From Pseudomonas allokribbensis (lineage in GTDB: Bacteria; Pseudomonadota; Gammaproteobacteria; Pseudomonadales; Pseudomonadaceae): 64,000 nucleotides of DNA. The position numbers were made by a program, and so were the translations under genes. The notes beneath the pieces were generated by a model. That model was not told the origin of the DNA. It was given only the letters and a program-made list of their open reading frames with translations, and made no database searches. The stretch covers positions 5,557,501-5,621,500 of the forward strand of contig NZ_CP062252.1 in NCBI RefSeq assembly GCF_014863605.1. The letters are read 5' to 3'. Below are positions 10,313-18,647 of the stretch, piece after piece; position 1 is the first letter of the stretch, and each line of letters starts with the position of its first letter.

Positions 10313-10327
10313 GGAGCGCTCCGAGGT

Positions 10328-10355
10328 TTGCGTCGGGCTGGCGAGCGGCCATAAT
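10328..10355 (+). promoter_or_regulatory. Candidate promoter of the APH-like/ATPase gene
   Basis: TTGCGT (10328-10333), a 16-base spacer and CATAAT (10350-10355) fit a sigma-70 promoter. It would start about 32 bases before the GTG at 10394, and GAAGGA lies 5 bases before that start. It is divergent from the mrcB promoter. Confidence 0.5.
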
Positions 10356-10393
10356 GGCGACCTCGAATTTCCCCAGTCTCTGAAGGATCGCCT

Positions 10394-11950
10394 GTGAGCC
10401 AGTCCCTGATCGCCGCCCTGCAAAACCCGGCCCTGTTTGCGCACCCTGTCGAAGGGTTTCAGGTCATCGAAACCCATATCTCGTGGGTCCTGCTCACTGG
10501 TCCTTACGCTTATAAAGTGAAGAAGCCGGTGAACTTCGGCTTTCTCGACTTCACCAGCCTCGAATCCCGCGAGCATTTCTGCGGCGAAGAGCTGCGCCTC
10601 AACCAGCGCCTGACCGACGATTTGTATCTGGAAGTGATTCCAGTCACCGGCACTGTCGAAGCCCCGCAACTGGGTGGCGAAGGCCCGGCCATCGAATACG
10701 TGCTGAAAATGCGCCAGTTCCCGCAGACCGGCCTGCTGAGCACCCTGCAAGCCAATGGCGAGCTGACCACCACACACATCGACGAAATGGCCGAGCAGAT
10801 CGCTCGTTTCCACCTCAGCGCGCCGATAGTCCCGGCCGAGCACGATGCCGGCACGCCTGAAAGCGTGATGGCGCCGGTACGCCAGAACTTCGAACAAATC
10901 CTGCCATTCCTCAGCGACAAAGCCGATCTGCTGCAACTGGATGCCCTGCAAGCCTGGGCCGAAAGCAGCTTCGAACGCTTGAAGCCACTGTTCGCCCAGC
11001 GCAAGGCACAAGGTTTCACCCGCGAATGCCACGGTGACATTCACCTGGGCAACGCCACGCTGATCGACGGCAAAGTGGTGATTTTCGACTGCATCGAATT
11101 CAACGAGCCGTTCCGCTTCACCGACGTCTGGGCCGACACCGGTTTCCTCGCGATGGACCTGGAAGACCGCGGCCTGAAATCCCTGGCCCGTCGTTTCATC
11201 AGCCAATACCTGGAGCTGACCGGCGACTATCAGGGCCTGGAAGTACTGAACTTCTACAAGGCTTACCGCGCGTTGGTCCGTGCGAAAGTTGCGCTGTTCA
11301 GCATGCCGGCCGACGCAACCCCGGTGCAGCGCGCCACCACCCTGCGCCAGTACCGCAACTACGCCAACCTGGCGGAAAGCTACAGCACCATTCCTTCGCG
11401 CTTCATGGCGATCACCCACGGCGTATCCGCTGTAGGCAAAAGCCACGTAGCCATGCGTCTGGTCGAGGCGCTGGGCGCAATTCGCCTGCGTTCCGATGTT
11501 GAACGCAAGCGTCTGTTCGGCGAGCAAACCGTTGCCAATGATGTTCAGGCCGGGATTTACAGCGCCGACGCCAGCACAGCGACTTATGCTCGCCTGCATG
11601 AAATCGCCGAAGTGATCCTGCACGCCGGTTTCCCGGTAGTGATCGATGCCACTTACCTCAAGCGCGAACAACGTGACAGCGCAGCCAAGGTCGCCGAGGC
11701 CACTGGCGCGCCGTTCCTGATCCTCGACTGCAACGCGCCACAAGCGGTGATCGAGAGCTGGCTGGCCCTGCGTCAGGCAGACAAAAAGGATCCGTCCGAC
11801 GCCACGCTGGCCGTGATCGAAGCACAACAAGCCAATCGTGAAGCGCTGACCCCGGACGAAATCCTGCGCAGCAAACGCGTGCAGACCAATGAGTCCGGCA
11901 CCCTGGACACCGTCGTGGCGCAAATCCGCCAACGCCTGCCAGGTCTGTAA
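10394..11950 (+). CDS. Fusion of an aminoglycoside-phosphotransferase-like kinase domain and a P-loop kinase domain
   Basis: A 518-residue protein starting at GTG with GAAGGA upstream. The N-terminal half has an APH-fold kinase signature: HGDIHLGN at 213-220 and the metal-binding aspartate in FDCIEF near 232. The C-terminal domain (about 335-518) begins with the P-loop GVSAVGKS (343-350) and has the layout of small zeta-toxin/polynucleotide-kinase-like ATPases (VVIDATYLKREQRD). This two-domain arrangement is widespread in proteobacteria as COG0645/COG2187-type proteins. The substrate is unknown, and resistance to aminoglycosides should not be assumed. A large hairpin follows the stop codon. 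Confidence 0.85.
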   Translation: MSQSLIAALQNPALFAHPVEGFQVIETHISWVLLTGPYAYKVKKPVNFGFLDFTSLESREHFCGEELRLNQRLTDDLYLEVIPVTGTVEAPQLGGEGPAIEYVLKMRQFPQTGLLSTLQANGELTTTHIDEMAEQIARFHLSAPIVPAEHDAGTPESVMAPVRQNFEQILPFLSDKADLLQLDALQAWAESSFERLKPLFAQRKAQGFTRECHGDIHLGNATLIDGKVVIFDCIEFNEPFRFTDVWADTGFLAMDLEDRGLKSLARRFISQYLELTGDYQGLEVLNFYKAYRALVRAKVALFSMPADATPVQRATTLRQYRNYANLAESYSTIPSRFMAITHGVSAVGKSHVAMRLVEALGAIRLRSDVERKRLFGEQTVANDVQAGIYSADASTATYARLHEIAEVILHAGFPVVIDATYLKREQRDSAAKVAEATGAPFLILDCNAPQAVIESWLALRQADKKDPSDATLAVIEAQQANREALTPDEILRSKRVQTNESGTLDTVVAQIRQRLPGL

Positions 11951-11953
11951 GAA

Positions 11954-12001
11954 ACTATTTCGGCCGTGAAGCCCTCGCTCGCTTCACGGCCGTCAAATAG
12001 T
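11954..12001 (+). terminator. Long interrupted hairpin after the APH-like/ATPase gene
   Basis: A 12-base arm CGGCCGTGAAGC pairs with GCTTCACGGCCG across an 8-base loop. Flanking ACTATTT and AAATAGT extend the stem past a 2-base bulge. No T run follows, so it is either a stabilising 3' hairpin or a weak terminator. A TATACT box at 12007-12012 may start the next gene. Confidence 0.6.
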
Positions 12002-12041
12002 GGCACTATACTGGCGTCATAAAACCAACAGGTGATCTGAC

Positions 12042-12386
12042 ATGAGCCAGCCGAAACTTCTCGACACCCCGCTTTATGCCTTGCTGCACAAAGACGACAT
12101 AACCGGTTTCAACAAAGAACGTCCGAAAGACGGTCCGATCGATATGGTCGGCGGTGATTTTCGCGGCCTCGACCTGCGTGAACTGAACGCCGATGGCGTG
12201 GATTTCCGGGACGCCTACTTCCGTTCCGCTGATCTGCGCGGCATCGACTTTCGCAACGCCGCGCTGGAAGGTGCGAGCCTGGCCCACGCGCAGATTTCCG
12301 GCGCTTACTTCCCGCCGGAACTGAGTGCAGACGAAATCCTGATGTCGATGAACTTCGGTACACGCCTGCGCTATCGCACTCGCTAA
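12042..12386 (+). CDS. Small pentapeptide-repeat protein
   Basis: A 114-residue protein whose central part (about residues 38-90) is a run of A(D/N)LXX-type repeats, such as GGDFRGLDLREL and SADLRGIDFRNAALEGASL. These form a short right-handed quadrilateral beta-helix of roughly two to three turns. It is far shorter than gyrase-protecting Qnr/MfpA proteins, so a DNA-mimic role is unlikely to follow from the fold alone. It is a single gene with its own likely promoter; a hairpin lies 20 bases past its stop. Confidence 0.85.
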   Translation: MSQPKLLDTPLYALLHKDDITGFNKERPKDGPIDMVGGDFRGLDLRELNADGVDFRDAYFRSADLRGIDFRNAALEGASLAHAQISGAYFPPELSADEILMSMNFGTRLRYRTR

Positions 12387-12405
12387 GCCACCGAGAGGCT
12401 GACCC

Positions 12406-12432
12406 GTCCAGCGCCCCCGCTTTGCGCTGGAC
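12406..12432 (+). terminator. Hairpin after the pentapeptide-repeat gene
   Basis: GTCCAGCGC (12406-12414) pairs with GCGCTGGAC (12424-12432) around a 9-base loop. Only scattered T residues follow, so termination may be partly factor dependent. Confidence 0.55.
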
Positions 12433-12606
12433 TGCGTGCTATTCGTGCTTTTCCCACGCCCTCCCCAACCTGATTCATCAGCGAAAACCTGACCTTTCTT
12501 AGAAGCGTTTGCGTCGAATCCGACCAAACAACCACGCTTTTCCTACTGATGGCTACACTCCTGAGAAGCTCGCCCACGCACCATTCGGCCGTCGCAAGGA
12601 GGCTTG

Positions 12607-12879
12607 ATGAATGATGAACTGCAACACCTGAAGAATCTTGGCAAGACGTCGGCGCAATGGCTGCATGCCGTGGGCATCCACAGCGCCTCGGATCTGCGTC
12701 GCCTGGGCGCCGTGGATGCCTATCGGGCCGTGCGCACGCGCGGGTTCCGGGCGTCGAAGGTGTTGTTGTATGCAATCGAAGGCGCCTTGATGGATGTGCA
12801 CTGGAATGACATCCCCGCTGAACGCAAGGACGCACTGAACAAACAGCTCGAAGCCATTTCCTCTCGCCACAAGAACTGA
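12607..12879 (+). CDS. TfoX/Sxy C-terminal domain protein
   Basis: A 90-residue protein consisting only of the TfoX/Sxy C-terminal helix-hairpin-helix-like domain: LKNLGKTSAQWLHAVGIHSASDLRRLGAVDAY. Full-length Sxy is a competence regulator, but the stand-alone C-terminal domain has no proven role. The ATG at 12607 is used because AAGGAGG lies 4 bases upstream; an in-frame TTG sits one codon earlier. It is 15 bases upstream of the cAMP-binding-protein gene, so the two are probably co-transcribed. Confidence 0.85.
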   Translation: MNDELQHLKNLGKTSAQWLHAVGIHSASDLRRLGAVDAYRAVRTRGFRASKVLLYAIEGALMDVHWNDIPAERKDALNKQLEAISSRHKN

Positions 12880-12894
12880 CGGGCACCCACCTTC

Positions 12895-13686
12895 ATGTAT
12901 CTGCTCGGGGAACAATCGGCACCGGCCGAAGCAATGATCAACCGTTTGCAGAGTCTGCCCGGCCAGTTTCTACGGGACCTTGCACCGTGCGGACCCGCGC
13001 TGGAACTGGAGGCCACGGATGATCTGATGGCGCAGTTGCCTGACGATCAACTGTTTCTACTGACTGAGGGCATCATCAATGGCCAGTTCGGTGGCCGGGC
13101 GCTTTTCTATTGGCAGGAAGGTGATCTGATCGGTCTGCAGCAAAGCCCGGACTGGACGGATTGCATCCTGCGTTCGGAAGGACCGTTGAGCCTGCTGCCC
13201 TACCGTCAACGCGATTTGTTTCAGCATGTGCATTCGGAACCCGTACGTTCGGAGCAGTTTCTGCACTATCTGCTCGGGCAAATGGCGCTCCTGGCCCATG
13301 CGGTTGCCGAGCTGAAGCCACGGGAGTTTCGCAGCACCAATGGCTTCAAACGGGTCGAGGCCGGAGAAGTGTTGATCCGCGAGGGCGACCCCGCCGATCA
13401 CGTGTTCGTGATCATCGAGGGACACGCGCAGGCATTCGTCGACGGGCACAAGGTTGGCGAAGTGCCAAAGGACGAGATTTTCGGTGCCATGGCGATATTT
13501 ACCGGCGAGCCCCGCAACGCCACGGTCATCACCTGCGAGCCGAGCACGGTGATGCTGATTCCTGGCGATCAGTTTCTGAGCATGACCCGCAGCAATCCGA
13601 AAATCGCCCACAGCCTGATCGAAAGCATGGCGCGGCGCATCGACCAGCTCAACAAGCAGCTCACGGCACTTGATCGTCCAAGCTGA
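12895..13686 (+). CDS. cbpA: cAMP-binding protein A-like protein with C-terminal cyclic-nucleotide-binding domain
   Basis: A 263-residue protein. The C-terminal part (about residues 150-255) is a cyclic-nucleotide-binding beta-barrel, with AGEVLIREGDPADHVFVIIEG and the phosphate-binding-cassette-like segment FGAMAIFTGEPRNATV. There is no HTH after it, so it is not a CRP-type transcription factor. The N-terminal 150 residues are unassigned. In P. aeruginosa the gene immediately before the prrF locus is cbpA, a Vfr-controlled polar cAMP-binding protein, and the same position here supports orthology. The symbol rests on that remembered synteny plus the domain. Confidence 0.78.
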   Translation: MYLLGEQSAPAEAMINRLQSLPGQFLRDLAPCGPALELEATDDLMAQLPDDQLFLLTEGIINGQFGGRALFYWQEGDLIGLQQSPDWTDCILRSEGPLSLLPYRQRDLFQHVHSEPVRSEQFLHYLLGQMALLAHAVAELKPREFRSTNGFKRVEAGEVLIREGDPADHVFVIIEGHAQAFVDGHKVGEVPKDEIFGAMAIFTGEPRNATVITCEPSTVMLIPGDQFLSMTRSNPKIAHSLIESMARRIDQLNKQLTALDRPS

Positions 13687-13752
13687 AGCCTAGTGTTTGC
13701 AGGGCTTTTCAGCCATTCCCCAAACAAAACCGAAGAAATGGAAAAACACACG

Positions 13753-13786
13753 TTGACTTGTTAATGAGAATCGCTATGATTATCAC
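13753..13786 (+). promoter_or_regulatory. prrF promoter with overlapping Fur box
   Basis: TTGACT (13753-13758), a 16-base spacer and TATGAT (13775-13780) form a near-consensus sigma-70 promoter. The segment AATGAGAATCGCTATGATTATC, which overlaps the spacer and -10 box, resembles the Fur inverted repeat. Iron-loaded Fur bound here would block RNA polymerase, giving sRNA expression under iron starvation. Confidence 0.85.
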
Positions 13787-13900
13787 AACTGGTCGCGAGA
13801 TCAGTCGATATTCTGAAAAGCCCTTGGTTCGGACTCTCAGATTATCTCCTCATCAGGCTAATCACGGTTATTTGACCCGGTTTTTACCGGGTCTTTTTTT
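13787..13900 (+). ncRNA. prrF: PrrF iron-responsive small RNA (single copy)
   Basis: About 114 nt from the predicted start (A near 13787) to the T run of the terminator. The diagnostic PrrF core lies at 13838-13867: CAGATTATCTCCTCATCAGG followed by CTAATCACGG. The 5' end ACTGGTCGCGAGATCAG is also typical of the family. PrrF RNAs base-pair with mRNAs of iron-containing proteins (for example sodB and TCA-cycle genes) with Hfq, sparing iron when Fur derepresses them. Unlike the tandem prrF1-prrF2 of P. aeruginosa at the same place, only one copy is present; the chaN stop codon begins 14 bases after the terminator. Confidence 0.93.
13874..13900 (+). terminator. prrF intrinsic terminator
   Basis: GACCCGG (13874-13880), loop TTTTTA, CCGGGTC (13887-13893) and a seven-T tract. 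The same hairpin lies 14 bases beyond the convergent chaN stop. Confidence 0.92.
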
Positions 13901-13913
13901 GCCTGCAAGAAAG

Positions 13914-14762
13914 TCATTGGCCGAACTGTTTACGCATCTCGGCGCAGTAATCCGGTTTCGGTGTGGCCGGCGTGAACCAGACATAATCGGCCATGGCCGC
14001 CGTGACCTCGCTGCCCTGCTCCGCCAGCATCAGCACCGTCGGCGCTTCGGGCGCGCCCAGATCCAGCACATGCAGCGGCACACCAACATCCTTGCGCGCA
14101 TGGAACGCACCAGCGAACAACAACGCCGGCGCAGGCGCCGCCATCAATCGTGAAGCCATCCGCCGATCCCGTTGCTGCTGCACCGCCAGCATCGCCGGCA
14201 TTTGCGATTGGGGCAGCAAGCCGCAGTGAGAATCGTTGATCTGCCCGGCCAGCTCGTTTTTCACCGACTCGGCGTTGCTGCGATCCCCCTTCAATACCGG
14301 AGGGTCACGATAGAACGCACGAATTTCAATGTTATCGAGATTGGCCGCCAGCAATGGATACGGTTGCGTAAAGGCAAACCGCACAATCGGTCCATAGAGT
14401 TTCCAGTCCCAACCGTCCTGCCACGCCAGCTCGACCGGAAGATCGACAGGAGGCTTTGGGGAATGGTGTACGTCATCAACCCGCGATTGTTGATCGGGTG
14501 TCAGCATTTCAAGCAGGAGACTGCCCTGAGGACGCGCTTCGCCCAGCGTCTGCAACAGCCACAATTGCACGGCATGATGATCGGCGTTGTCATGTTGCTC
14601 ACCGACGATCACCCGTGCCGGCTTGCCCAGACGCGTCAGCAATTCGTGCGGGGTAATCAGTGTTCCGCTGCGCAGGTCGCGAATCTCGCCAGTGACCGGT
14701 GGCGGAGCGACATGTTGGCAACCGCCAAGCAACAACACCGCAAACAGCAAAATCCCACGCAT
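13914..14762 (-). CDS. ChaN family lipoprotein, putative heme/iron-binding
   Basis: A 282-residue protein with a lipoprotein signal (LLLGGC, Cys near 15). The ChaN fold signature includes VGEQHDNADHHAVQLWLLQ. ChaN of Campylobacter binds stacked hemes as a dimer and is iron regulated. Here the gene follows hmuV by 21 bases at the end of the heme ABC-transporter operon, and convergent prrF is iron controlled. This supports a role in handling heme or iron at the envelope. The heme-binding role is inferred from the family and the neighbours. Confidence 0.88.
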   Translation of the reverse strand: MRGILLFAVLLLGGCQHVAPPPVTGEIRDLRSGTLITPHELLTRLGKPARVIVGEQHDNADHHAVQLWLLQTLGEARPQGSLLLEMLTPDQQSRVDDVHHSPKPPVDLPVELAWQDGWDWKLYGPIVRFAFTQPYPLLAANLDNIEIRAFYRDPPVLKGDRSNAESVKNELAGQINDSHCGLLPQSQMPAMLAVQQQRDRRMASRLMAAPAPALLFAGAFHARKDVGVPLHVLDLGAPEAPTVLMLAEQGSEVTAAMADYVWFTPATPKPDYCAEMRKQFGQ

Positions 14763-14783
14763 GCTTTCACCTCGATGACGAAA

Positions 14784-15551
14784 TCAGCGGGCGATGATCA
14801 GCGGATGCCCGCGCTCCGGGTGCGACTGCACCAAAACCTCCAGACCGAATACGGCCTTGAGCGATTCCGGACGCAACACCTGCTGCGGCGTGTCCAGCGC
14901 CACCGGGCGCCCGCTTTCAAGCAGCAGGATGCGATCACAATAGCGCGCCGCCAGGTTCAGATCATGCAGGATCACCATCACTGCAGCGCCACGATCGGCA
15001 AACTCACGCACGGCTTGCAACGTGGTGTGTTGATGCAAAGGGTCGAGCATCGAAGTCGGCTCATCCAGCAACAAGGTCTGCCCGGCCTGCCCCGGCCACA
15101 ACTGCGCCAGCACACGGGCCAGATGCACCCGCTGGCGCTCGCCACCGGACAACGCCAGATAACTGCGCCCGCTCAGATGACTGGCATCCGCTGCCAGCAA
15201 CGCGGCGGTAACAATCTCGTCGTCGCGCACTCTGCCGGTCTGATAAGGCAAACGCCCCATCCCGACCACTTCTTCAACGCGAAAGGCAAAATCCAGCGTC
15301 GACACCTGGGGCAATACCGCCAGCCGCTGAGCGCGCTGACTGCCACTCCAATGGCTCAAGGCTTCGCCGTCGAGAGAAACGCTGCCTTCACTGGCCGTCA
15401 GTTCCCCGCACAATGCCCCGAGCAACGTGCTTTTGCCGGCGCCATTGGGGCCGAGTACACCGAGCACTTCACCCGACTCCAATTGCAGATTGACGTCAGC
15501 CAGTACCGTCTTGCGGCCACGACGTATGTGCAGATTATGTGCACGCAACAT
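14784..15551 (-). CDS. hmuV: Heme ABC transporter ATP-binding protein
   Basis: A 255-residue ATPase of the FecE/HmuV type: Walker [10 protein letters not shown] near 34-42, ABC signature [15 protein letters not shown], Walker B LLLDEPTS. It powers periplasm-to-cytoplasm heme import with HmuU. The start overlaps the hmuU stop by one base (TGATG). Related ATPases serve vitamin B12 or siderophore importers, but the following chaN and the order hmuT-hmuU-hmuV favour heme. Confidence 0.92.
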   Translation of the reverse strand: MLRAHNLHIRRGRKTVLADVNLQLESGEVLGVLGPNGAGKSTLLGALCGELTASEGSVSLDGEALSHWSGSQRAQRLAVLPQVSTLDFAFRVEEVVGMGRLPYQTGRVRDDEIVTAALLAADASHLSGRSYLALSGGERQRVHLARVLAQLWPGQAGQTLLLDEPTSMLDPLHQHTTLQAVREFADRGAAVMVILHDLNLAARYCDRILLLESGRPVALDTPQQVLRPESLKAVFGLEVLVQSHPERGHPLIIAR

Positions 15552-16588
15552 CAGGCACGCCCTCGCAACAGCAGATATAGGAAGAACGGCGCGCCGATGA
15601 ATGCGGTGACGATACCGATCGGCAACTCTGCCGGCGCCAGCGCCAGCCGCGCCACCAGGTCCGCCAGTAACAACAGACTGGCACCGGCCAGCACCGAAGC
15701 CGGCAACAACACGCGATGATCCGGCCCGGCGAGCAAACGCACCAAATGCGGTACTACCAGCCCGACGAAGCCGATCATCCCTGCCGCCGCCACTGCCGCC
15801 CCGACACCCAACGCCGTGCAGAACACCAGCTCACGCTTGAGTCGCTCGACATCGATCCCCAGATGCCCGGCTTCCGACTCCCCGAGCAGCAACGCATTCA
15901 GGGCTTTGGCCCGACGCGGAAGCCATAACGCGACACCGGCGCTGATGATCAGCAGCGGCCACAACCGCGCATAACTCGCGCCGTTGAGGCTGCCAAGGTT
16001 CCAGAAAGTCAGGGTTCGCAGGGTCGCGTCGTCCGCCAGATAGGTAAAAAGCCCCACAGCAGAACTGGCGAGCGCAGTCAGGGCGATGCCTGCCAGCAAC
16101 ATGGTCGCGACATTGGTCTGCCCGTTGCGACGGCCGAGCCGGTAGACCAGCGCCGTCACACCAAGACCACCGAGAAATGCACACACAGACAGCAGATACG
16201 GCCCGAACCACTCCGGCAATCCGCCGAAAAACGAACCACCGACAATCGCCACCGCCGCGCCTAAAGCAGCACCACTGGAGACGCCAACCAACCCGGGATC
16301 GGCCAGCGGATTGCGAAACAAGCCCTGCATCGCCACACCGGACAACGCCAGCACGCCGCCGACGGCCAACCCGAGCAAAGTCCTCGGCAGGCGAATCTGC
16401 CCGAGAATCAGTTCAGCCTGCTCCAGCCCGTCCGGCGCCAGCGGCACGCCGATCATGCGCAAGGCAGCCCGCAAGGTATCGAACAGCGGCAGGCTGACCG
16501 GCCCCAAGGCCAGCGACAGCCAGATCGCCAACAGACACAGCAGGATCAGGCCGATGAACAAGCCACGGGGTTTGACCAGCGTGGTCAT
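15551..16588 (-). CDS. hmuU: Heme ABC transporter permease (FecCD family)
   Basis: A 345-residue inner-membrane permease with about nine to ten hydrophobic helices. FecCD hallmarks are present: [39 protein letters not shown] is recognisable across residues 67-105, and the coupling segment [14 protein letters not shown] lies near the C-terminus. It forms the channel of the heme importer. Its ATG overlaps the hmuT stop (ATGA) and its stop overlaps the hmuV start, so the three are translationally coupled. Confidence 0.93.
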   Translation of the reverse strand: MTTLVKPRGLFIGLILLCLLAIWLSLALGPVSLPLFDTLRAALRMIGVPLAPDGLEQAELILGQIRLPRTLLGLAVGGVLALSGVAMQGLFRNPLADPGLVGVSSGAALGAAVAIVGGSFFGGLPEWFGPYLLSVCAFLGGLGVTALVYRLGRRNGQTNVATMLLAGIALTALASSAVGLFTYLADDATLRTLTFWNLGSLNGASYARLWPLLIISAGVALWLPRRAKALNALLLGESEAGHLGIDVERLKRELVFCTALGVGAAVAAAGMIGFVGLVVPHLVRLLAGPDHRVLLPASVLAGASLLLLADLVARLALAPAELPIGIVTAFIGAPFFLYLLLRGRA

Positions 16589-17457
16589 TGGCCGCTCTGG
16601 GTCGGGTAGAAGCCGTCAGACAGGGTTTTCAGCGCTCCCGGCAAACGCGGCCCGAGCCCGCCGACCAGCAGCGTCGGGTCCAGCTCCAGCACGCGTCCGG
16701 ACTTGGCCGCACGGCTGGAATTGAGGATCGGGTTCTCCTTGAACAGCGCCGCTTTCGCCGCTTCGCCGGTCAGTGCGCGGTCAGCAAACACCAACACTTC
16801 GGGGTCGAGCCCGGCCAGGGACTCCACGGAAAACGGTTTGTAACCGGTGTGGGTGGCCAGGTTGTGCCCGCCCGCCTGTTGCAGCAGCCAATCGGCGGCG
16901 GTGTCCTGGCCGGCAATCAATGGTTTGCCGCCGGCATGCCCGAGCAGCAACAACACACCGGGAGCCTTGTGTTTTGACTGCACCGCAACCACCCGCGCCT
17001 TCTGTGCGTCGAGTTGCTGTTGATAACTTTGCAGCAGTTGCGTCGCCTGAGACTCGGCGCCCAGCAACTGGCCCAGATGGGTGACGTTTTTTTCCAGTGT
17101 CGGCAGATCCGGCTGAGCGGAGAACAATTCCACCTGCACCTTGGCACCGCGAACCTGCGTGATCACCGGAGGCGGGCCCATTTCCTCGGTGCCGATCAGG
17201 ATGTCCGGACGCAGGCTGAGGATGCCTTCCGCCGACAGACTGCGCTGGTAACCAATGCTCGGCAGCGACTTGAGGGATTCGGGATGCTGGCTGGTGGTGT
17301 CGACGCCCACCAGTTTCGCCTCGCCGCCCAACGCACTCACCCACTCCGACAAGGCACCGCCGGCACTGACCCAACGTTGCGGCAATTGGGCCGCTGCAGC
17401 CTGGTGGCTGACAAAAAGTCCGACACACAGCACGGCAACGCAGGTACTCAGGCGCAT
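16585..17457 (-). CDS. hmuT: Heme-binding periplasmic protein of the ABC transporter
   Basis: A 290-residue periplasmic solute-binding protein. The start at 17457 is supported by AAGGAAG 7 bases upstream and by the signal peptide that follows (MRLSTCVAVLCVGLFVSHQA, cleavage after AAA). The mature part is a type III binding-protein fold (TroA-like) with the usual long connecting helix. Motifs such as GPPPVITQVRGAKVQVELFSA and DRALTGEAAKAALF are typical of HmuT/PhuT. It is first in hmuT-hmuU-hmuV-chaN. A Fur-like operator overlaps its promoter. No TonB-dependent heme receptor lies nearby in the window. Confidence 0.92.
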   Translation of the reverse strand: MRLSTCVAVLCVGLFVSHQAAAAQLPQRWVSAGGALSEWVSALGGEAKLVGVDTTSQHPESLKSLPSIGYQRSLSAEGILSLRPDILIGTEEMGPPPVITQVRGAKVQVELFSAQPDLPTLEKNVTHLGQLLGAESQATQLLQSYQQQLDAQKARVVAVQSKHKAPGVLLLLGHAGGKPLIAGQDTAADWLLQQAGGHNLATHTGYKPFSVESLAGLDPEVLVFADRALTGEAAKAALFKENPILNSSRAAKSGRVLELDPTLLVGGLGPRLPGALKTLSDGFYPTQSGQ

Positions 17458-17549
17458 AGACAGCTTCCTTGAAGGATTTTCCCGGGCATCGGGACGGCAG
17501 GCCAAGTATCCTAGGCAGCGGTCACCGCGCAGCGGGCGAAGGCGGCCAT

Positions 17550-17577
17550 TTGATAATTGTTTGCATTTAAACGTCAA
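17550..17577 (-). promoter_or_regulatory. Putative Fur-regulated promoter of hmuTUV-chaN
   Basis: On the minus strand TTGACG (17572-17577), a 16-base spacer and TATCAA (17550-17555). The plus-strand segment GATAATTGTTTGCATTTAA at 17552-17570 matches the 19-base Fur consensus at about 11 positions. Derepression in low iron would fit the gene functions. The match is only moderate. Confidence 0.5.
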
Positions 17578-17619
17578 GCTCGGACATATCCGGACACGCG
17601 CTGACACTTGAGGATAGCC

Positions 17620-17937
17620 ATGAAGTTTCTGTGCACGGGCGCCGATCTGGCCGAGGCCGCCAGCCGCGGTTTCGAGATCGACGGTAAAAAACTGTTCGCC
17701 GTACGCCGGGCCGGCCAGGCGTACGTCTACCTCAACCGTTGCCCGCACCGGGGCGTCGGGCTCGAATGGCAACCCGACCAGTTTCTCGACCCGAGCAACA
17801 GCCTGATCCAGTGCGCCACTCATGGCGCACTGTTTCTGATCGAGGACGGTGAATGCGTGGCGGGCCCCTGCGCCGGGCAATCGCTGACGGTCATCGATTG
17901 CCGTGAGGACGCACAAGGGCTGTGGGTCGACGTTTAA
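17620..17937 (+). CDS. Small Rieske-type [2Fe-2S] ferredoxin
   Basis: A 105-residue protein built of one Rieske domain. The cluster ligands are visible: C-P-H in RCPHRGVGL and C-x2-H in QCATHGALF, the spacing of soluble Rieske ferredoxins. The ATG at 17620 has GAGGA 5 bases upstream. It is divergent from hmuT and overlaps the convergent sfsA end by 4 bases. It probably transfers single electrons to an unknown oxygenase or reductase; no oxygenase partner is adjacent. Confidence 0.88.
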   Translation: MKFLCTGADLAEAASRGFEIDGKKLFAVRRAGQAYVYLNRCPHRGVGLEWQPDQFLDPSNSLIQCATHGALFLIEDGECVAGPCAGQSLTVIDCREDAQGLWVDV

Positions 17938-18647
17938 CCGTCGAGCAATACGTCCAGCCGACGATCGATCAACATTTCCTCATGATTTAACCGCACACCA
18001 TAAGCCAGCACCTCGACCCCGGACGCCACCGCCTCACGCAAGGCATCGGCGTAGGCCGAATCGATTTCCACGGCTGGGCGCACCGCCTCGATGCCGGTCA
18101 GGTTCACGCAGTACAACTGCACCGCCCGAATCCCCTCGCGCGCCAGATGCGCGAGCTCACGCAAATGCTTGGCGCCGCGCTCTGTCACCGCATCGGGAAA
18201 GGCCGCCACCGCCGTACCGTCGAAACCCAGCGTGACACTTTTCACTTCCACGTACGCCGGCCCTGTCGGGTATTCGAGGCGAAAGTCGATGCGGCTTTTT
18301 TCCTGTCCGTAGGCCACTTCACGCTTCAGCGCGGTAAAACCGTTCAACTCGCTGATGACACCGGCCTGCAACGCTTCTTCGACCAGCGTGTTGGCGCGCC
18401 CGGTGTTCACACAGAACAACCGGCCCTGCGGGGTTTCGCCAATTTCCCAGGTGCCGGGCAGCTTGCGCTTGGGGTCATTGGAGCGGCTGAACCAGACCTG
18501 ACCTCCCTCGACCTGACAATTGAGCATCGAACCGGTGTTCGGGCAGTGAATCGTCAGCAATTCGCCGCCAACGGTTTCGATGTCGGCGAGAAAGCGCTTG
18601 TAACGGCGGATCAACCGGCCTTCTTCAAGAGGAGGATGAAAGCGCAT
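17934..18647 (-). CDS. sfsA: SfsA family protein (DNA/RNA nuclease-like)
   Basis: A 237-residue SfsA protein. It has an N-terminal OB-like segment ([20 protein letters not shown]) and a C-terminal PD-(D/E)XK-like core ([24 protein letters not shown], residues about 115-140) with the expected acidic/lysine residues. The E. coli name refers to maltose-gene stimulation, but the fold indicates nucleic-acid cleavage or binding. It begins one base from the aminotransferase stop and is probably co-translated with it. Confidence 0.94.
   Translation of the reverse strand: MRFHPPLEEGRLIRRYKRFLADIETVGGELLTIHCPNTGSMLNCQVEGGQVWFSRSNDPKRKLPGTWEIGETPQGRLFCVNTGRANTLVEEALQAGVISELNGFTALKREVAYGQEKSRIDFRLEYPTGPAYVEVKSVTLGFDGTAVAAFPDAVTERGAKHLRELAHLAREGIRAVQLYCVNLTGIEAVRPAVEIDSAYADALREAVASGVEVLAYGVRLNHEEMLIDRRLDVLLDG

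Noticed and set aside
10394..11950. Calling the APH-like protein an aminoglycoside-resistance enzyme
   Set aside because: The fold is shared by many small-molecule kinases, the gene lies in a core chromosomal context, and the fused P-loop domain is not found in resistance enzymes.
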